A DNA stretch of 64,000 nt from Acanthosepion lycidas (taxonomy: Eukaryota; Mollusca; Cephalopoda; Sepiida; Sepiidae): assembly GCA_963932145.1 (NCBI GenBank), contig OZ010574.1, positions 77,765,643 to 77,829,642 on the forward strand. Reading direction: 5' to 3'. Numbering within the stretch: position 1 is the first letter of the stretch; each line of letters starts with the position of its first letter. Positions 9,820 to 21,019 of the stretch are shown here, piece after piece. Under the pieces are notes generated by a model that was given only the letters and a program-made list of their open reading frames with translations, was not told the DNA's origin and did no database searches. The position numbers were made by a program, and so were the translations under genes.

Positions 9820-9950
9820 CCCACCACCCTGATGTTTAACTCATAGCAGAGGGGAGATGAAATGAACTTTCCATTGGGGATTAATGCAAAGCAAACGCAA
9901 CATACTAGGACAAAATTTAAACTTGGCATATCGATTCCATTTTCTGCATT
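9820..9950 (-). repeat. tRNA-derived SINE, family 1, degraded
   Basis: Minus-strand copy recognised by CCCTGATGTTTAACTCATAG, AGGGGAGATGAAATGAAC and GGGATTAATGCAAAGC on the plus strand, in the same order as the other copies. The head has decayed. Confidence 0.6.
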
Positions 9951-10513
9951 ATTAGATTGGCTAGATTTACAAGAGAAAAAGACACAGGAAACACATTGAA
10001 ATCTATCTAGATAATAACAAATCACGAATATTCATAAGCCCGACATTTTATAAGGTACACTGAAATACATTATATTATACAGAAAACGATTCGACGTACC
10101 TCTCCTTACATTCGTATCGACAATAAAGATCATGAAATACTGGGAAACATGACACATAATATGAGACAAGTTAATGACTTGAATTTCATAAGAAGGAAAC
10201 CACTGTTATTTTAGAAGAAGACTGGCTCTGCTAACAAACATTGGGTGATGAATGATTTAAGGGTTTAAAAGTAACTGCTGTTATTTTGTGTTAATTCAAT
10301 AGTAACGATAGTGAATGTAATTCAGGGTTTCTTAACCTGGGCGATATCGCCCAACGGCGATGAACAACTGAACAGAAAGTGGTGGACGATTAGAAATTAT
10401 GGTGAGTGATAAATGATCTCAAGTATTAAAAAGATATTTCAACATATGCTACCCCATCAGTAAAATCATATAATAGAAGACTAAGAACAACAAAAACATT
10501 CGCTGAATTTATA
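9951..10513. other. No gene seen
   Basis: AT-rich sequence leading up to a mariner MITE. No repeat or frame worth naming. Confidence 0.4.
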
Positions 10514-10581
10514 TTATGTTGGTGCAAAAATAATATCGTTTTTTTGACGTATTTTTTAATATTATTTTTCCACCAACCTAA
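10514..10581. mobile_element. Mariner-type MITE, degraded
   Basis: The left end reads TTATGTTGGTGCAAAAATAA and the right end is its complement, ending CACCAACCTAA, next to a TA. The inside carries ATATCGTTTTTTTGACGT as in the intact palindrome at 32457-32537. Most of the right half of the stem is deleted. Confidence 0.75.
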
Positions 10582-10690
10582 TATTACTTGCTCATAGTGT
10601 ATAGTCTTTTTTAATTTTAATTTTATAATTATGAATAAAACTCGTTTAATTTTTTGTCAACATTTGCAGCGCTAACCCTACCAATAAAAC

Positions 10691-10714
10691 TATATATATA
10701 TATATATATATATA
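10691..10714. repeat. Short TA microsatellite
   Basis: (TA)n run close to the 3' end of the minus-strand LINE. Confidence 0.9.
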
Positions 10715-10719
10715 GTTTA

Positions 10720-12790
10720 CAATGGTCAAGTTTTTATTCATTTCTTCTGTCATACGGTAGTGACAGCAGTAGTCAATCGCATAAGTCAGCGTTCTACGGT
10801 TACATCTGGTATTTTTGTTCTACTACATCATACATTTTACTACAGTCACTTTTCTGGAGGTTGGCATTAGCCATGCAGATGGAAGACTGAGAAGGGTCTC
10901 TCAGATGATTAATAGAGTGAGTTTAGTTTTGTTGGCGTTAAAATTGACAAGCCATCTTTTGCCCCAGTTAATGACAGTCTGGAGGTTGTTTTGTACATCA
11001 GCTGTCATTTTGTCCTTGTCCGACTGATCGGACTTACTTACCGAAGCAGGAATAAATGGTAGTGTCGTCAGTATAGATGGCAAGTTGAGAGCTGATGTCA
11101 TTGGGAAGGTCGTTAATGAAAAATAAAAACAGTATAGGACCAAGGATGGAGCCCTGGGGAACACCTGCGTTAGTATGAACGGATCTAGATGGTTGACTGT
11201 TCAGGATAACTTTCATTTCACGATTTAAGAGAAAAGACTGGATCAACTCAAAAACATGCTCGAAGATACCATAACTTTTCAACTTGCAGAGAAGACCTGA
11301 ATGCTAGACACAATCAAAGGCTTTCGAGATGTCCAATGCCCGGGCTTCACCATTCACTCTTTCCAAAATTTTTGTCAGTACAGCAACCGTATTGCTTGTC
11401 TGGGAAAGGCCCTGCGATGAGACATATATGAACTAATTCAGCAATTATTGGGGGTCTCTAACAGTTTCCTAAAAAGAGGTAGAAGGCCGATAGTTAGATG
11501 GATCGGACACTTCACCAGAGTTCTTAAAAACTGGAACAACTGACGTCATTGTCTGTTGTTCCAGTTTTTAAGAAAGCAGGAAAGCAGGAGACAGTGAGAC
11601 ATTTATTATACAGTTTAGAGAGAACATGAGCCAGTTCGGGAGCACACTTCTTAATGATTATTACAGGGATGCCATCGGGTTCACACGATTTGTGGGGATC
11701 TAGGTTAGTGATGATAGCAGAAACCATGGAAAGTATTATATCATTCAATAGAGATTCAGTTCTAAGTGGAAAGTTAGGCAAGAATACTCTAAATGAACCA
11801 AGCTTAGAGTTTGAGGAGAATTTATCAGCAGAGGATGATAAATTGATTGAAGAAAGGGGAATACAGACCTTGCACTTATTTAGTACCCTATTACAGAGTC
11901 GCTAGTAATCACGAGAGCCAAAGTTGTTAGAGCTTATGCGGTGCTTCATTCTCTCAGTAAACAGGGTCTTAGCTTTTTCGAGGACTCGTTTACATTTGTT
12001 ATGAACAGTAGCGAATAGGCACCTGGTATGACGAGAGCTGTAACGTTGGTATAACTTGAAATAGTTGTTCCTGTGTGCTATGATGGCCGAGCACGCTGCT
12101 GTGAACAATAGAGAGGACCGGGACTTCACCTGGTATTTCTGAGAAGGGATGAAACAGCCCATCCCGGCTTTGATCCAAGAAGAAACCTCAGTGGCGCAAT
12201 TTTCCATTGAGGGTTGAAGATGTCGGTCCAAGGATCGTCATGAAGAAAATTCCAGAATGAGTCCCAATCAGCATACTGGTAACGGAAAGAGATCTTATGG
12301 ATACGGGGGTTCCTGTTTAATAAAGGCAGAGTGGCCCGAGTTACCAAAAGGGCAGTATTGCGAAGCTCGGCAAGGGCGAGAAGAAGTAAGAAATAGACCC
12401 AATATAGAAGCATGTTGCTCGGTTTGGCTAGGGAAACGAATGGGGAAGCCCAAAATTTGACTGAGAGGTTGGGCAATGGAAAAATTTAATGTCTGCAAAA
12501 CCGGCAACATCAGTATCTTTGGAATGTTTCAACTATGTGTAAGGTTGTGCATTAAAGTTACCGAAGACAATGATGTTCGCAGATGAATGGAGAGAAAAGT
12601 GCCTTTTCTATACTGTCAGATATTGTGTCTAATATACTGTAGTTCTGGGAAGAGGGTGGGGGCAATAAAGGAAAAAGAGATAGTTGACAGAGTTTAGTAG
12701 TGAAAGACGGAAGCACATGAAAGCGTAGTCAGCGACCTCGAGAGAAGATTATCCTGGATGTCAACACCAAAGCCGTGCATGTGAATGGTG
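10720..12790 (-). pseudogene. LINE family A: endonuclease and reverse transcriptase, broken
   Basis: Read from 12790 down to 10720. First come traces of the AP endonuclease: a MHGFG.D-like opening and, at about 12570, an FGNFNA motif equal to the usual GDFNAHH. An LNFSIAQPLSQ / FP-RFP segment follows (12500-12300). Then comes the linker between endonuclease and RT (ADWDSFW.FL and the SSNNFGSRDYW region, 12280-11900). The RT then has HKS.EPDGIPV..KKCAPEL (about 11680), GVPQGSILGPILF and the catalytic box YTDD (11034-11282), then NWGKRWLVNFNA.KT (10901-11164). At least six frameshifts or stops split it. It abuts a gypsy element at 12.8 kb in the opposite direction. Clade: Jockey/CR1-like group, by inference. 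Confidence 0.88.
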
Positions 12791-12799
12791 GAATCTTTT

Positions 12800-15400
12800 C
12801 GGCAAAGTATCTTGTTCAGCATCATTGGATACACTTTGTTGCTTATCAACTACAACAATAGAAATCACGACTAACGAACAGCAACTAAATGCACTGATTG
12901 ACACGGAAAACACAGAAAACTTCCTTAATGCAAGCACTGCGAAAATAAATTCGTGGAAAATTTACCCCTATCTAAACAAAGTGGCGATGGCTAGCTCATC
13001 TCTTTCCATAAAAACATTTGGATACTGTTTAGTTAATCTATGAGTAAAGGATACTTTAAACCAAGGAGCAAGATGTCTACTAATGAAAGATCTATGCTGC
13101 AAATTAATATTAGGGCACAACTTCTTACGCCAATACTTATTAGTAAAAATACTCTTCGGAGGCTCTAAGCCACCATTTAAAGATTGCAGCCTAGCAGCTA
13201 TGAGAATGACGTATCCAGCTCTCTTCAATAATCTAACACCGGATCGTAAACTGGTACCTACTAAATCTAGGCGACACACAGAGGAGAATAAATTATTTAT
13301 CCAAACCGAAGTTACTCGTATGTTGAAGGAAGGAATAATCGAACTCAACCATTCGTTGTAGAGAGTCCAAACCTTCGTAGCCTCCTCTGAGAACAAAAAA
13401 ATGCGAATGGTAATCGACTATTTCCAAACAATAAAGCAGTTTATTTTGCCAAACCTGTCAAGAATAGACGAAATGTTACAGAAAATAGCCCTAAACGGCC
13501 TATATAGTACTCTTAAAAATGCCTACTTTCAGATAACTATAAGGCCTAGTGATAAACCCTATATGGCGTTAGAGGGCAACGGCAAACTCTATCAATTTCG
13601 CAAAATACCGTTTGACATAAGTAACGGGGTAGCTTGCTTTCAACTAGTGATAAACCAAATAATATAAAAAAACAAACAAACTGCAAGGTACTTATGCTTA
13701 CATCAATAATGTAAATATAAGTAATACAGGAAAAATCTTAAATTATTCATAGTGACTGTTAAAAAGGACATGCTTACGCTTAACCAAGGGAAATGTTATT
13801 TTAGACATCAAAATATAAAATTACCTGGGTACATAATAAGTAAAAACAATATAAAACCAGATCCAGAACGTCTGAATCCATTATTCAGCCTACCGGTTCC
13901 AAAATATTTACCTACGCTGTGCCGTGCATTAGGAATGTATGTACATTATACACATAGGATATCGTCTTTTTCAGACAAAATCCACCCTCCAACAGTATCA
14001 AACTTCCCGTTATCCCTCACAACAGAGAAAGCGTTTAACGAGGGATATAGCGAAAGCAGCTATTACTACGCCCGATCATACACTACCTGTGGTAGTAGAG
14101 AAAGACGCCTCAGAATGAATCATAGCTGCCCCTTTAAGACGGTCGGAGAGGCCCATAGCATTTTTCTCCAGAACCCTGTCTAAATCGGAACGTAGGCATT
14201 CTGTAGTAGAGAAAGAAGTCTATGCTATAGTCGAATCGTTGAGAAAATGGAGGCATTATTTGATCGGGTGACATTTTAAACTGATAACAGATCAGAAATC
14301 AATCTCATTCATGTTCAACCCAAAAGTACAAGCAAAATTAAAAATGAGAAGCTAGCCAGGTTGGGTAATGAACTCTCGTGTTCTCGTTCGGCATAACGTA
14401 TCACTCCGGTAAAGAAAACGCAGCTGTGGACGCTCTCTCTCGTGTATGTAGCTCGGATGCTTGCAAAGAAGAGTTAAAGAAACTTCATAGAGAGTTGTGC
14501 CACACAGGCGTTACACGCATGATCCATATGACGAAGATCAAAAAACTTCCCTACTCAGTTGAGGATGTGAAAGAAATTACCAACTCGTGTAAGACTTGTC
14601 CTAAAAACCGCAAGTTTATAAAAGCTACGTTACCATATGGGAGAATAACATTGAATTTTAAAGGACCGCTTCCGTTAAAAACTCATAACAAATAAATGCT
14701 GACAATAACTGACGAATATTTGCAGTTGCCCTTCGTGATACCCTGCCCCGATGTATCCTTTACAACGCGGTCATACAAGGAGTTTGCTAAGTTTTTGCCG
14801 TCTTCGGGATACCCGCGTATATTCAGTCGGACAAAGAGGCTTGATTTATGTTCGAGCGTATACAGTGATTCCTACAAGAGCAAGGTTTAGGCGTAAGTAG
14901 AACAACCCCATATAACCGTCAATGTAACGGCCAGTGCGAGGAGTATAATGGAATAATTTGGAAAACTGTTCAACTAGCAGCTGCTGATAAAGGGATAATT
15001 TTAGTGAATTGGGAACAACTTCTCCCAGAGGCCTTGCATGCAAGTAGAACGCTGCTATGCACTGCCACTAACGCAACACCCCATGAACGATTCCCTTGGC
15101 TCCAGCAGGGGATAAACTGGGACCTACAAGCCTAAACGAGCACACCCACCTACCGATAATACCGAGACGAGCAGTCGGAGAAGATTACGAAAATGCAGCA
15201 GGATTAAATTCAGTTCTAGCAAGAAAGATGAGGAACCTCATCATGCTTATGGCAATCCGCCTTGGCCTCGCAGATAGCAAAGGATGCAGGCCGTATTCAA
15301 GGCCTTTTTCCCTCTGTAAGGATAAATCAGGGGAGAAGGTGGTATGATCCATTTCCCCCATTAATGGATCTATCCTGAACACAGGCAACATTGAATTCAG
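12800..15400 (+). pseudogene. Ty3/gypsy retrotransposon pol, 5'-truncated
   Basis: Domains in order: protease with ALIDTENTENFL (12880-12930), where the active DTG reads DTE; the protease-RT linker LILGHNFLRQY (13100-13130); RT start with TKSRRHTEENKLFI and MLKEGIIE (13260-13345); RT motifs MRMVIDY and GVACFQ (13401-13655); then an AYINNV sequence near 13700 where the catalytic box should be YxDD. RNase H remnants follow at 14190-14330, the integrase HHCC zinc finger at about 14480-14610 (LCHTG, CKTCPKN), and integrase core pieces at 14700-14890 and 14900-15060. Frameshifts and stops separate all of these. Gag and the 5' LTR are absent: the element begins at protease next to the LINE. Confidence 0.88.
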
Positions 15401-15419
15401 ATATCAAGGGAGTCAGGCA

Positions 15420-15910
15420 GTTTGCTATCTGGCTCTGGCGTTGGTTCTAGCTCGCTATTGTCAAGACACCCCCTGTTTTGGGTAGAGGGTGACTCAGTCG
15501 GGGCTCTGTTTAGCGATATAGACATAACTGAGAAAAAAAGAGAGAAGAATTGTACCCGATCCCACAAATGCAAGGGCTGGGTAAATTTTGGCCAATGGCC
15601 CGGGTGGAAACGCTCGGGTTTCCTACAGAAATATCGACCTTATGTTACGTCTCATCTCAGTGGGGGTACTGGGTAAATACCGTGTTTATTAAAGCTCGTC
15701 GCTGTCTGGCGGTCCGCTGCCTGGCTCACGATTGTCAAAACTCTCTGTCTTCGTGTAGTGGGCGACTCAGTCTGGACTCTGTCTACGGACGGAGAAAAAA
15801 AAACAGACAATAAATGTGCCCGAACCTGCGCTTGAGGTGGCTGGGCAAATTTTGACAATTGGCTTGACCTTGTGTCATCTAAGTGGGCGACTGGGTAAGT
15901 AATGAGTTTA
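15420..15910. repeat. Two diverged direct repeats, LTR-like
   Basis: About 15460-15690 and 15733-15905 share landmarks in the same order: ATTGTCAA(A/G)AC, GACTCAGTC.GG, CTCTGT, GAGAAAAAAA, CCCGA.CC, GGCTGGG(T/C)AAATTTTG, CTTATGTTACGTCTCATC or CTTGTGTCATC, and GGGTAAxTA followed by GTTTATTAAA. The offset is roughly 250 bp. They follow the gypsy pol directly and a purine-rich GGGGAGAAGGTGG lies at 15330. An internally duplicated 3' LTR is the likeliest reading. No matching 5' copy is visible, so this is inference. Confidence 0.6.
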
Positions 15911-15957
15911 TTAAATCTTACTGATAAGCAATACGTATAGAGTCGAACGATTCAGTT

Positions 15958-16140
15958 ACACACAGCACTAGCATAATTCCTTCATAGACAGTCTATGGAC
16001 ATTTCAACCCACCCTCGTACTTATTTAATTCGAACTTTTCTTAAGAATTATTGAAATTAATGCATGTAAGATTTCACAGCACTAGCATTATCCCGTCATA
16101 GTCAGCTTATGCACTTTTCAACCCAACCTCGTACCTATTG
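15958..16140. repeat. Two-copy direct repeat, about 65 bp, 115 bp apart
   Basis: CACAGCACTAGCAT, GTCATAG or TTCATAG, and TTTCAACCCA.CCTCGTAC occur in the same order at 15961-16025 and 16076-16138. Confidence 0.85.
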
Positions 16141-16370
16141 GCCAAATTGGTACTTGAAGCTGTTTTCGTACATTTTATTACATTCAGCAGTTGCTGTTCG
16201 ATTCCATTAAGAAATTATTTCGAATGCTCTTTCAAGGCAGGTAGCCAGGTTTTTGTTCTGCTTGGAAGATTGACGTTATACAATCTTCATACCTTTCTCT
16301 CAGCAGCCTTGAGCTTTGTACGGTAGTAAGTTAAAGCTACGCTTTGTATATTCATAAGTTACATTATTAC
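16141..16370. other. No gene seen
   Basis: Unremarkable sequence; the open frame at 16138-16326 has no motif. Confidence 0.4.
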
Positions 16371-16860
16371 ATCATTTCTTATTACTTTAAACGTTATATT
16401 TAGTGGACACTTGTGAGTGAGTACGTATCCTGGTTTATAAAACAGTGTATATTTACGTCTACCGGCCTGTGTATTCGAAAGATTTTACAAAGAAAATGTG
16501 CCTTCCGAATGTGTTCAAACATGCGCTACCATGTAAGAAAAACGACCGTAAATCCCGACGTACTGCTCAACCACAGAAAGATTAAGTTCAAGTACCCTAT
16601 ATGAGAAACGCAAATCTTATTCGGATCCCATATCTGCTAAATTTACTTCCATATCCGAAATCTAAACAAAACAATTTCTAAGGAATTAATTGGTTTTATT
16701 TATAATCCAACATTATTTCTTAGTAGTGTAAACATTATATTTTGTGGATTCACGTGTTTGAGTAGCTATACATTTTTTTAAGCAGTGTATATTTACGTCT
16801 TCCATCTTTATTAAGACTCACGAATGCACAGGCCGGTAAACGTAAATTTACACTAGGATG
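16371..16860. repeat. Direct plus inverted repeat cluster
   Basis: Positions 16375-16470 and 16725-16805 are direct repeats (TTTCTTATTA, AAACGTTATATTTAGTGG, then CAGTGTATATTTACGTCT). The end of the first copy, CAGTGTATATTTACGTCTACCGGCC and on to about 16482, is also repeated inverted at 16818-16855. A stem with a 340-bp loop is possible. It may be an unclassified foldback element. No TIR family was recognised. Confidence 0.65.
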
Positions 16861-17966
16861 TCTTAATTTGTCTATGATCAAAGACACTTCCAGTTTAAAT
16901 CATATTCATATAAGAGAGTGGAAAATAGACCAACAAAAATGTGACAGAATCAACAAGAATTGACATGAAGCAAAACGGCAACCTTCTTAATAATACGAAA
17001 CGAAATTGAACCACAGCGAAAGTAAAGAGAATTCGCTTGATTATTCCTGAAAAACTAATAAATATGACAGAAGAACGCATCAATCGAAATTGTTGCGGTA
17101 TCATTAAATGCTATCTTTAAAAATCATCTGGACTTTTTGCTTTTCCTTCATCCGACACACAATTCTTTGATGATATCCGTTATCATTCTTTACGCAGGAA
17201 TCATCAAAATCGTATTTGTTGCGGGATACTAGTCTGTATGGCTAGAAATAAGTGATCATATATGTGGCCAGTATAACCTCTTTGGTTGTGATGTGTATAG
17301 ACATTTTGTATTAAATATTCATGGTTTCCTGGAACATTTATCCCACAGACAATATTGGTGGATTCAATGTGAGTCCGGGTAAAAATAATGTAAACATTGA
17401 ATGTATAACATACGACAAAATATGTTATTAAGAAAATGATTTATAAGTGTAATTGTAATGAAAGGAAAAAAAACCCATTAAAACTAGTTATAAGAAGAAT
17501 GTGCTTGTTTGTGTATGCGTGTAACAAGCGTGTGTGATAGACACGTGTGTGTGTATATGCGTGTGTGAGTGAGTATAAAAGTCAACTGAAGACTAAGGCA
17601 GCGTTCTTTGTGCGACTATGTCTGGAAGCAAGAGTTAAAAAGAGATAAAAAGAGGAAGAGAAAGAATATGATGATTGCTCTTTTATAGGCTTAAAGAGAC
17701 GCTCCTAACAGGCGTTTTGGCAAGGCCAAGTGGAATTAACCCGCATATTCTCCTTACTTTCGAGGCACCTTCAATTTCGTTTCGTGTCTATGAGGGGGAC
17801 TGTACACCCAGTGCATTTTCAGATTGTACTCGTGTAGGCCTTTACCTGATTGATAGAGACACCTAAAAGTCAGTTTAATAAGCACTTGTTTATATACTGC
17901 TATTTTCAACCTGGCATTTAGTTACGGGAATGCACAAGTTGTGACACTTATTTACGTCATGTGCGT
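16861..17966. other. No gene seen; GT-rich patch
   Basis: AT-rich sequence. A GTGT-rich patch lies at 17515-17575. The 17675-17866 frame has no recognisable domain. Confidence 0.4.
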
Positions 17967-18021
17967 AAAAAATTACCACTCTTCCAATTTAACTCAAATT
18001 AGAAGAGTTGGTAATTTTTTT
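17967..18021. repeat. Short imperfect hairpin
   Basis: AAAAATTACCACTCTTCCAA and its near-complement ending AGAAGAGTTGGTAATTTTT flank a short loop and form a stem of about 20 bp. A run of T follows. No TSD is evident. Confidence 0.7.
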
Positions 18022-18690
18022 TTTTACTTACTGAAGTTTTCATGGGCAATTGGTAAACTGGTAAAAAAAGAGTTGAAGAGTGTTGTAGAAATTAAAAAAT
18101 AAAAACAAACTAAGAAAATTCACAGTACTATCTAAATAGTCAGCAATTAATATTTTTGAGAATCGATTCATCTTATAAACAAGACGTGAACTTTTATTTA
18201 AAGGTCATATTAAAATTCAACATTAACAGAAAGAGAAAATCCCATTCCTCCTTTTTCTTCCTTCTCCTTTAAATATCCTGGTTTTTGATTGGTTGATTTC
18301 TGGCCAATGTCTATAGTCTTGGTGATGTTGATGTGGAGGGAAATCAACTTTAACCTACTTTGTTCAAATCACTCGCGCTAGACGAGTAAGATCTTCCACT
18401 CTTTTTTATGGCTAATTAGACATCAGCAGAAGTATAATTCATTCAACGACATTTAACCACATATGTACTTTTTTGTCTTTTTCGTGGTAAATAATCATTA
18501 ATATATGCTACTCTATTATTATCTATCTATCTAAAAATTTTTTTCTTAAATTCAATCGACAATGTCTTTTTCTTAATTTTTAATGAAAGTTTCCGATTTT
18601 CTAGAGTTTGTAATTTATTGAAAAGGCAATAAAACTTAGACAAAACTTGGCGGTCCGATTTAACATAAGGTATTTAAAAATTCTTTTTGC
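18022..18690. other. No gene seen
   Basis: AT-rich; a short TCTA run is at 18520-18532. The words ATTCATTCAACGACATTTAACCACA at 18437-18461 recur at 21644-21668, a small dispersed repeat. Confidence 0.45.
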
Positions 18691-18699
18691 TTAAATATA

Positions 18700-18765
<66 letters not shown>

Positions 18766-18811
18766 TCTTGTCTCTTCGTTATCTATCTATCTATCTATTC
18801 TTGTCTCTTCG

Positions 18812-18851
<40 letters not shown>

Positions 18852-18864
18852 TCTTGTCTCTTCG

Positions 18865-18908
<44 letters not shown>

Positions 18909-18921
18909 TCTTGTCTCTTCG

Positions 18922-18957
<36 letters not shown>

Positions 18958-19003
18958 TCTTGTCTCTTCGTTATCTATCTATCTATCTATTCTTGTCTCT
19001 TCG

Positions 19004-19059
<56 letters not shown>

Positions 19060-19072
19060 TCTTGTCTCTTCG

Positions 19073-19104
<32 letters not shown>

Positions 19105-19117
19105 TCTTGTCTCTTCG

Positions 19118-19156
<39 letters not shown>

Positions 19157-19157
19157 A
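18700..19157. repeat. Compound TATC array with a regular insert
   Basis: A (TATC)n array is interrupted eight times by the identical word TTCTTGTCTCTTCGTT, starting near 18765, 18797, 18851, 18908, 18957, 18990, 19060 and 19104. Spacing varies between 32 and 70 bp because the tetranucleotide blocks differ in length. The array reads open in all three plus frames only because of its composition; it is not a gene. Confidence 0.95.
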
Positions 19158-19284
19158 AGAAATTCTAACAAATTGTATATCTCGGTGCAGAAAAAAGAAA
19201 TATACTTGGAGAAGTTTATTCATATATATAAAAACAAAGAGCCAAAGGTCAATGTATATAGATAAATTATAAAACACAGAAAAA

Positions 19285-19288
<4 letters not shown>

Positions 19289-19316
<28 letters not shown>
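19289..19316. repeat. TA microsatellite at a transposon edge
   Basis: (TA)n run directly before the left inverted repeat of the mariner element. Confidence 0.9.
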
Positions 19317-19319
<3 letters not shown>

Positions 19320-20864
19320 GATTATCAAAAATATTTTTAGAAACTTTGGGACGTGTTTTTCGCATAAAAACAAGGACAAAAATCCATATAAGCATATGTC
19401 TGCAAATCTTTCGTTTTTGAGTTATTAAGTTTAAAGAAATTAGTTGGTGTCCATTTGTGGCTTATCTGTCCGCAACGTTTAACGTGTGTAGTAGTGAGTT
19501 AACTGAGAAGTGTTCCGTTTAACAATGGCAGAATATTCATATCGAGAGCAGGCAGATAATAATTTTTACATACGGCCGCGCAAATGGTAATGGGCGCGAA
19601 TCTTTACAGCTGTATCTGATTGTGTTTCCAAACTTTGCTCTTGTTATCGTCGCATTGCTGGGACAGGATCCTTGGAACGTCAAACTATGAATTGAGGAAG
19701 ACTGAGACCACGAATGAATTGAGGAAGACTGGCCACGAAGAACACATTTTACAGGGTGTCTGAGACGATCCAGGTAGCGACCCACGTCAAGTGGCCCTAG
19801 CATGTCGTACATCTCATAGTACCAAATGGAGAGTAGTTCAAAAGTAATTACTGTATACGTATCATTTGCAACGTGTGCAATGTCTTTCGCTCTCTGATCA
19901 CTCAACACAGGAGAACTTTTGCCGATGGTTTATTGTACAAACTGCTGATCAGTTGTTTGCCTTCAGTCTTGTTTACGGAAGAGATAGAATAACAAATTTG
20001 CACAACCAACATTTACGAGCTGATTGGAACAGGCTAGACATCAGCCTCAGTTTACGGTTAATGTGTAGGTTGGAATTGTCTAGTAGGTCCGTATTTTATA
20101 CCAACACGTCATACAGAAGCTATCTACAGGAGCTTTATTTTGAATTTTCAGACTTGCTCGAAGATGTACCCCTGCTAATAGGAAGATGCATGTAGTTCAT
20201 GCATGATGGGTTTCCATCACATTTCAGTCACTTTGTTCGCGATGCACAGGCTGACATCTACAATGAAAGATGGATAGTTAGGGGAGAACCGGTTCCATGC
20301 ACGTTCCTCCAACCTCAATCCGTGGCATTTTTATCTGTGGGGTCACCTAATTTATACAGCAGACATTCATAAAACGTGTCATGGGGGCCTGCGAAACCAT
20401 TCGACACTGTATGGGAGTATTAGCCGAAAGTACTAAGGACAATAATCCACCAGTCAATGATCTGAGGGGTGCATGCGTGTGTAGAAGCAAGCGGATGATA
20501 TTTTTGAAAGTTTGTTATGACTTGCCATGCTGGGGGTAAAACGAAGGCCTTATGGGTATCTGTTTCTATAGACATTTTATCTTGTTTTGGTGTGAGGAAC
20601 CCACTTCAAAGTTTGTAAAAGTATTTTGGATTATATCAGGGATTATACATTTAACAGCGTTTACCGAAAACTTTAAACATATGTCCGCTCGTGCGTATGC
20701 ATACTTTTAATAATTGTTTAGAGAAAACTTTAAACATATGTCCGCGAATCCTTCGTTTTTGAGTTATTAAACTGAACAACGAAGGATTCGCGGACATATG
20801 TTTATATGAACTTTTGTCCCTGTTTTGGTGAGAGGAATCCGCCCCAAATTATTTTTGATACACG

Positions 20865-20866
<2 letters not shown>
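19317..20866 (+). mobile_element. Tc1/mariner-superfamily transposon, both ends present
   Basis: The left end (about 19317-19430) and the complement of the right end (about 20760-20866) match over roughly 100 bp: ATCAAAAATA, ACAAGGACAAAA or ACAGGGACAAAA, TATAAGCATATGTC or TATAAACATATGTC, then CTTTCGTTTTTGAGTT or its variant. TA-rich sequence lies at both sides, fitting TA target use. An extra palindrome at 20730-20815 repeats the CATATGTCCGCGAATCC word in both directions. The length of about 1.55 kb fits a single transposase gene with long ends. Confidence 0.75.
19525..20520 (+). pseudogene. Tc1/mariner-like transposase, inactivated
   Basis: The frame opens with MAEYSYREQAD, typical of the HTH start of these transposases. 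Broken pieces follow in order: a GRLRPR or GRLATK hinge, an FADGLLYKLL-like block, VLFTEE for the usual VLFTDE (first catalytic D), a NCLVGPYFIPTR block (about 20075-20110), MHDGFP-like HDG (about 20200), RSSNLNPWHFYLWGHL (about 20300-20350) and an ACETIR tail. Many stops and frameshifts interrupt it. The first acidic site itself has changed and there is no continuous frame, so it is dead. Confidence 0.8.

Positions 20867-20914
<48 letters not shown>
20866..20914. repeat. TA microsatellite
   Basis: (TA)n run directly after the right end of the mariner element. Confidence 0.95.
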
Positions 20915-20917
<3 letters not shown>

Positions 20918-20973
20918 CTGATGATTGCGTTTAAGCGTGAAAAAAATGTTGCAGCTGGGTATTGATCTCAATG

Positions 20974-20974
20974 T

Positions 20975-21012
<38 letters not shown>
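20974..21012. repeat. TA microsatellite
   Basis: (TA)n run about 60 bp after the previous one. The 60 bp between them are unique. Confidence 0.95.
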
Positions 21013-21017
<5 letters not shown>

Positions 21018-21019
21018 TA

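Noticed and set aside
18700-19157. CRISPR-like array
   Set aside because: The constant element lies between simple tetranucleotide runs, not between unique spacers, and the sequence is eukaryotic.
18687-19168. 156-codon and 104-codon open frames rich in Tyr, Leu, Ser and Ile
   Set aside because: They are the translation of the TATC array and its 16-mer; a 4-bp repeat without stops is open in every frame.
20410-20450. Penelope 3' motif (TTAGCCGAAAG...AAGGACAATAATCC)
   Set aside because: It falls inside the transposase tail of the mariner copy, and the words fit that reading frame; similarity to the Penelope end is probably chance.
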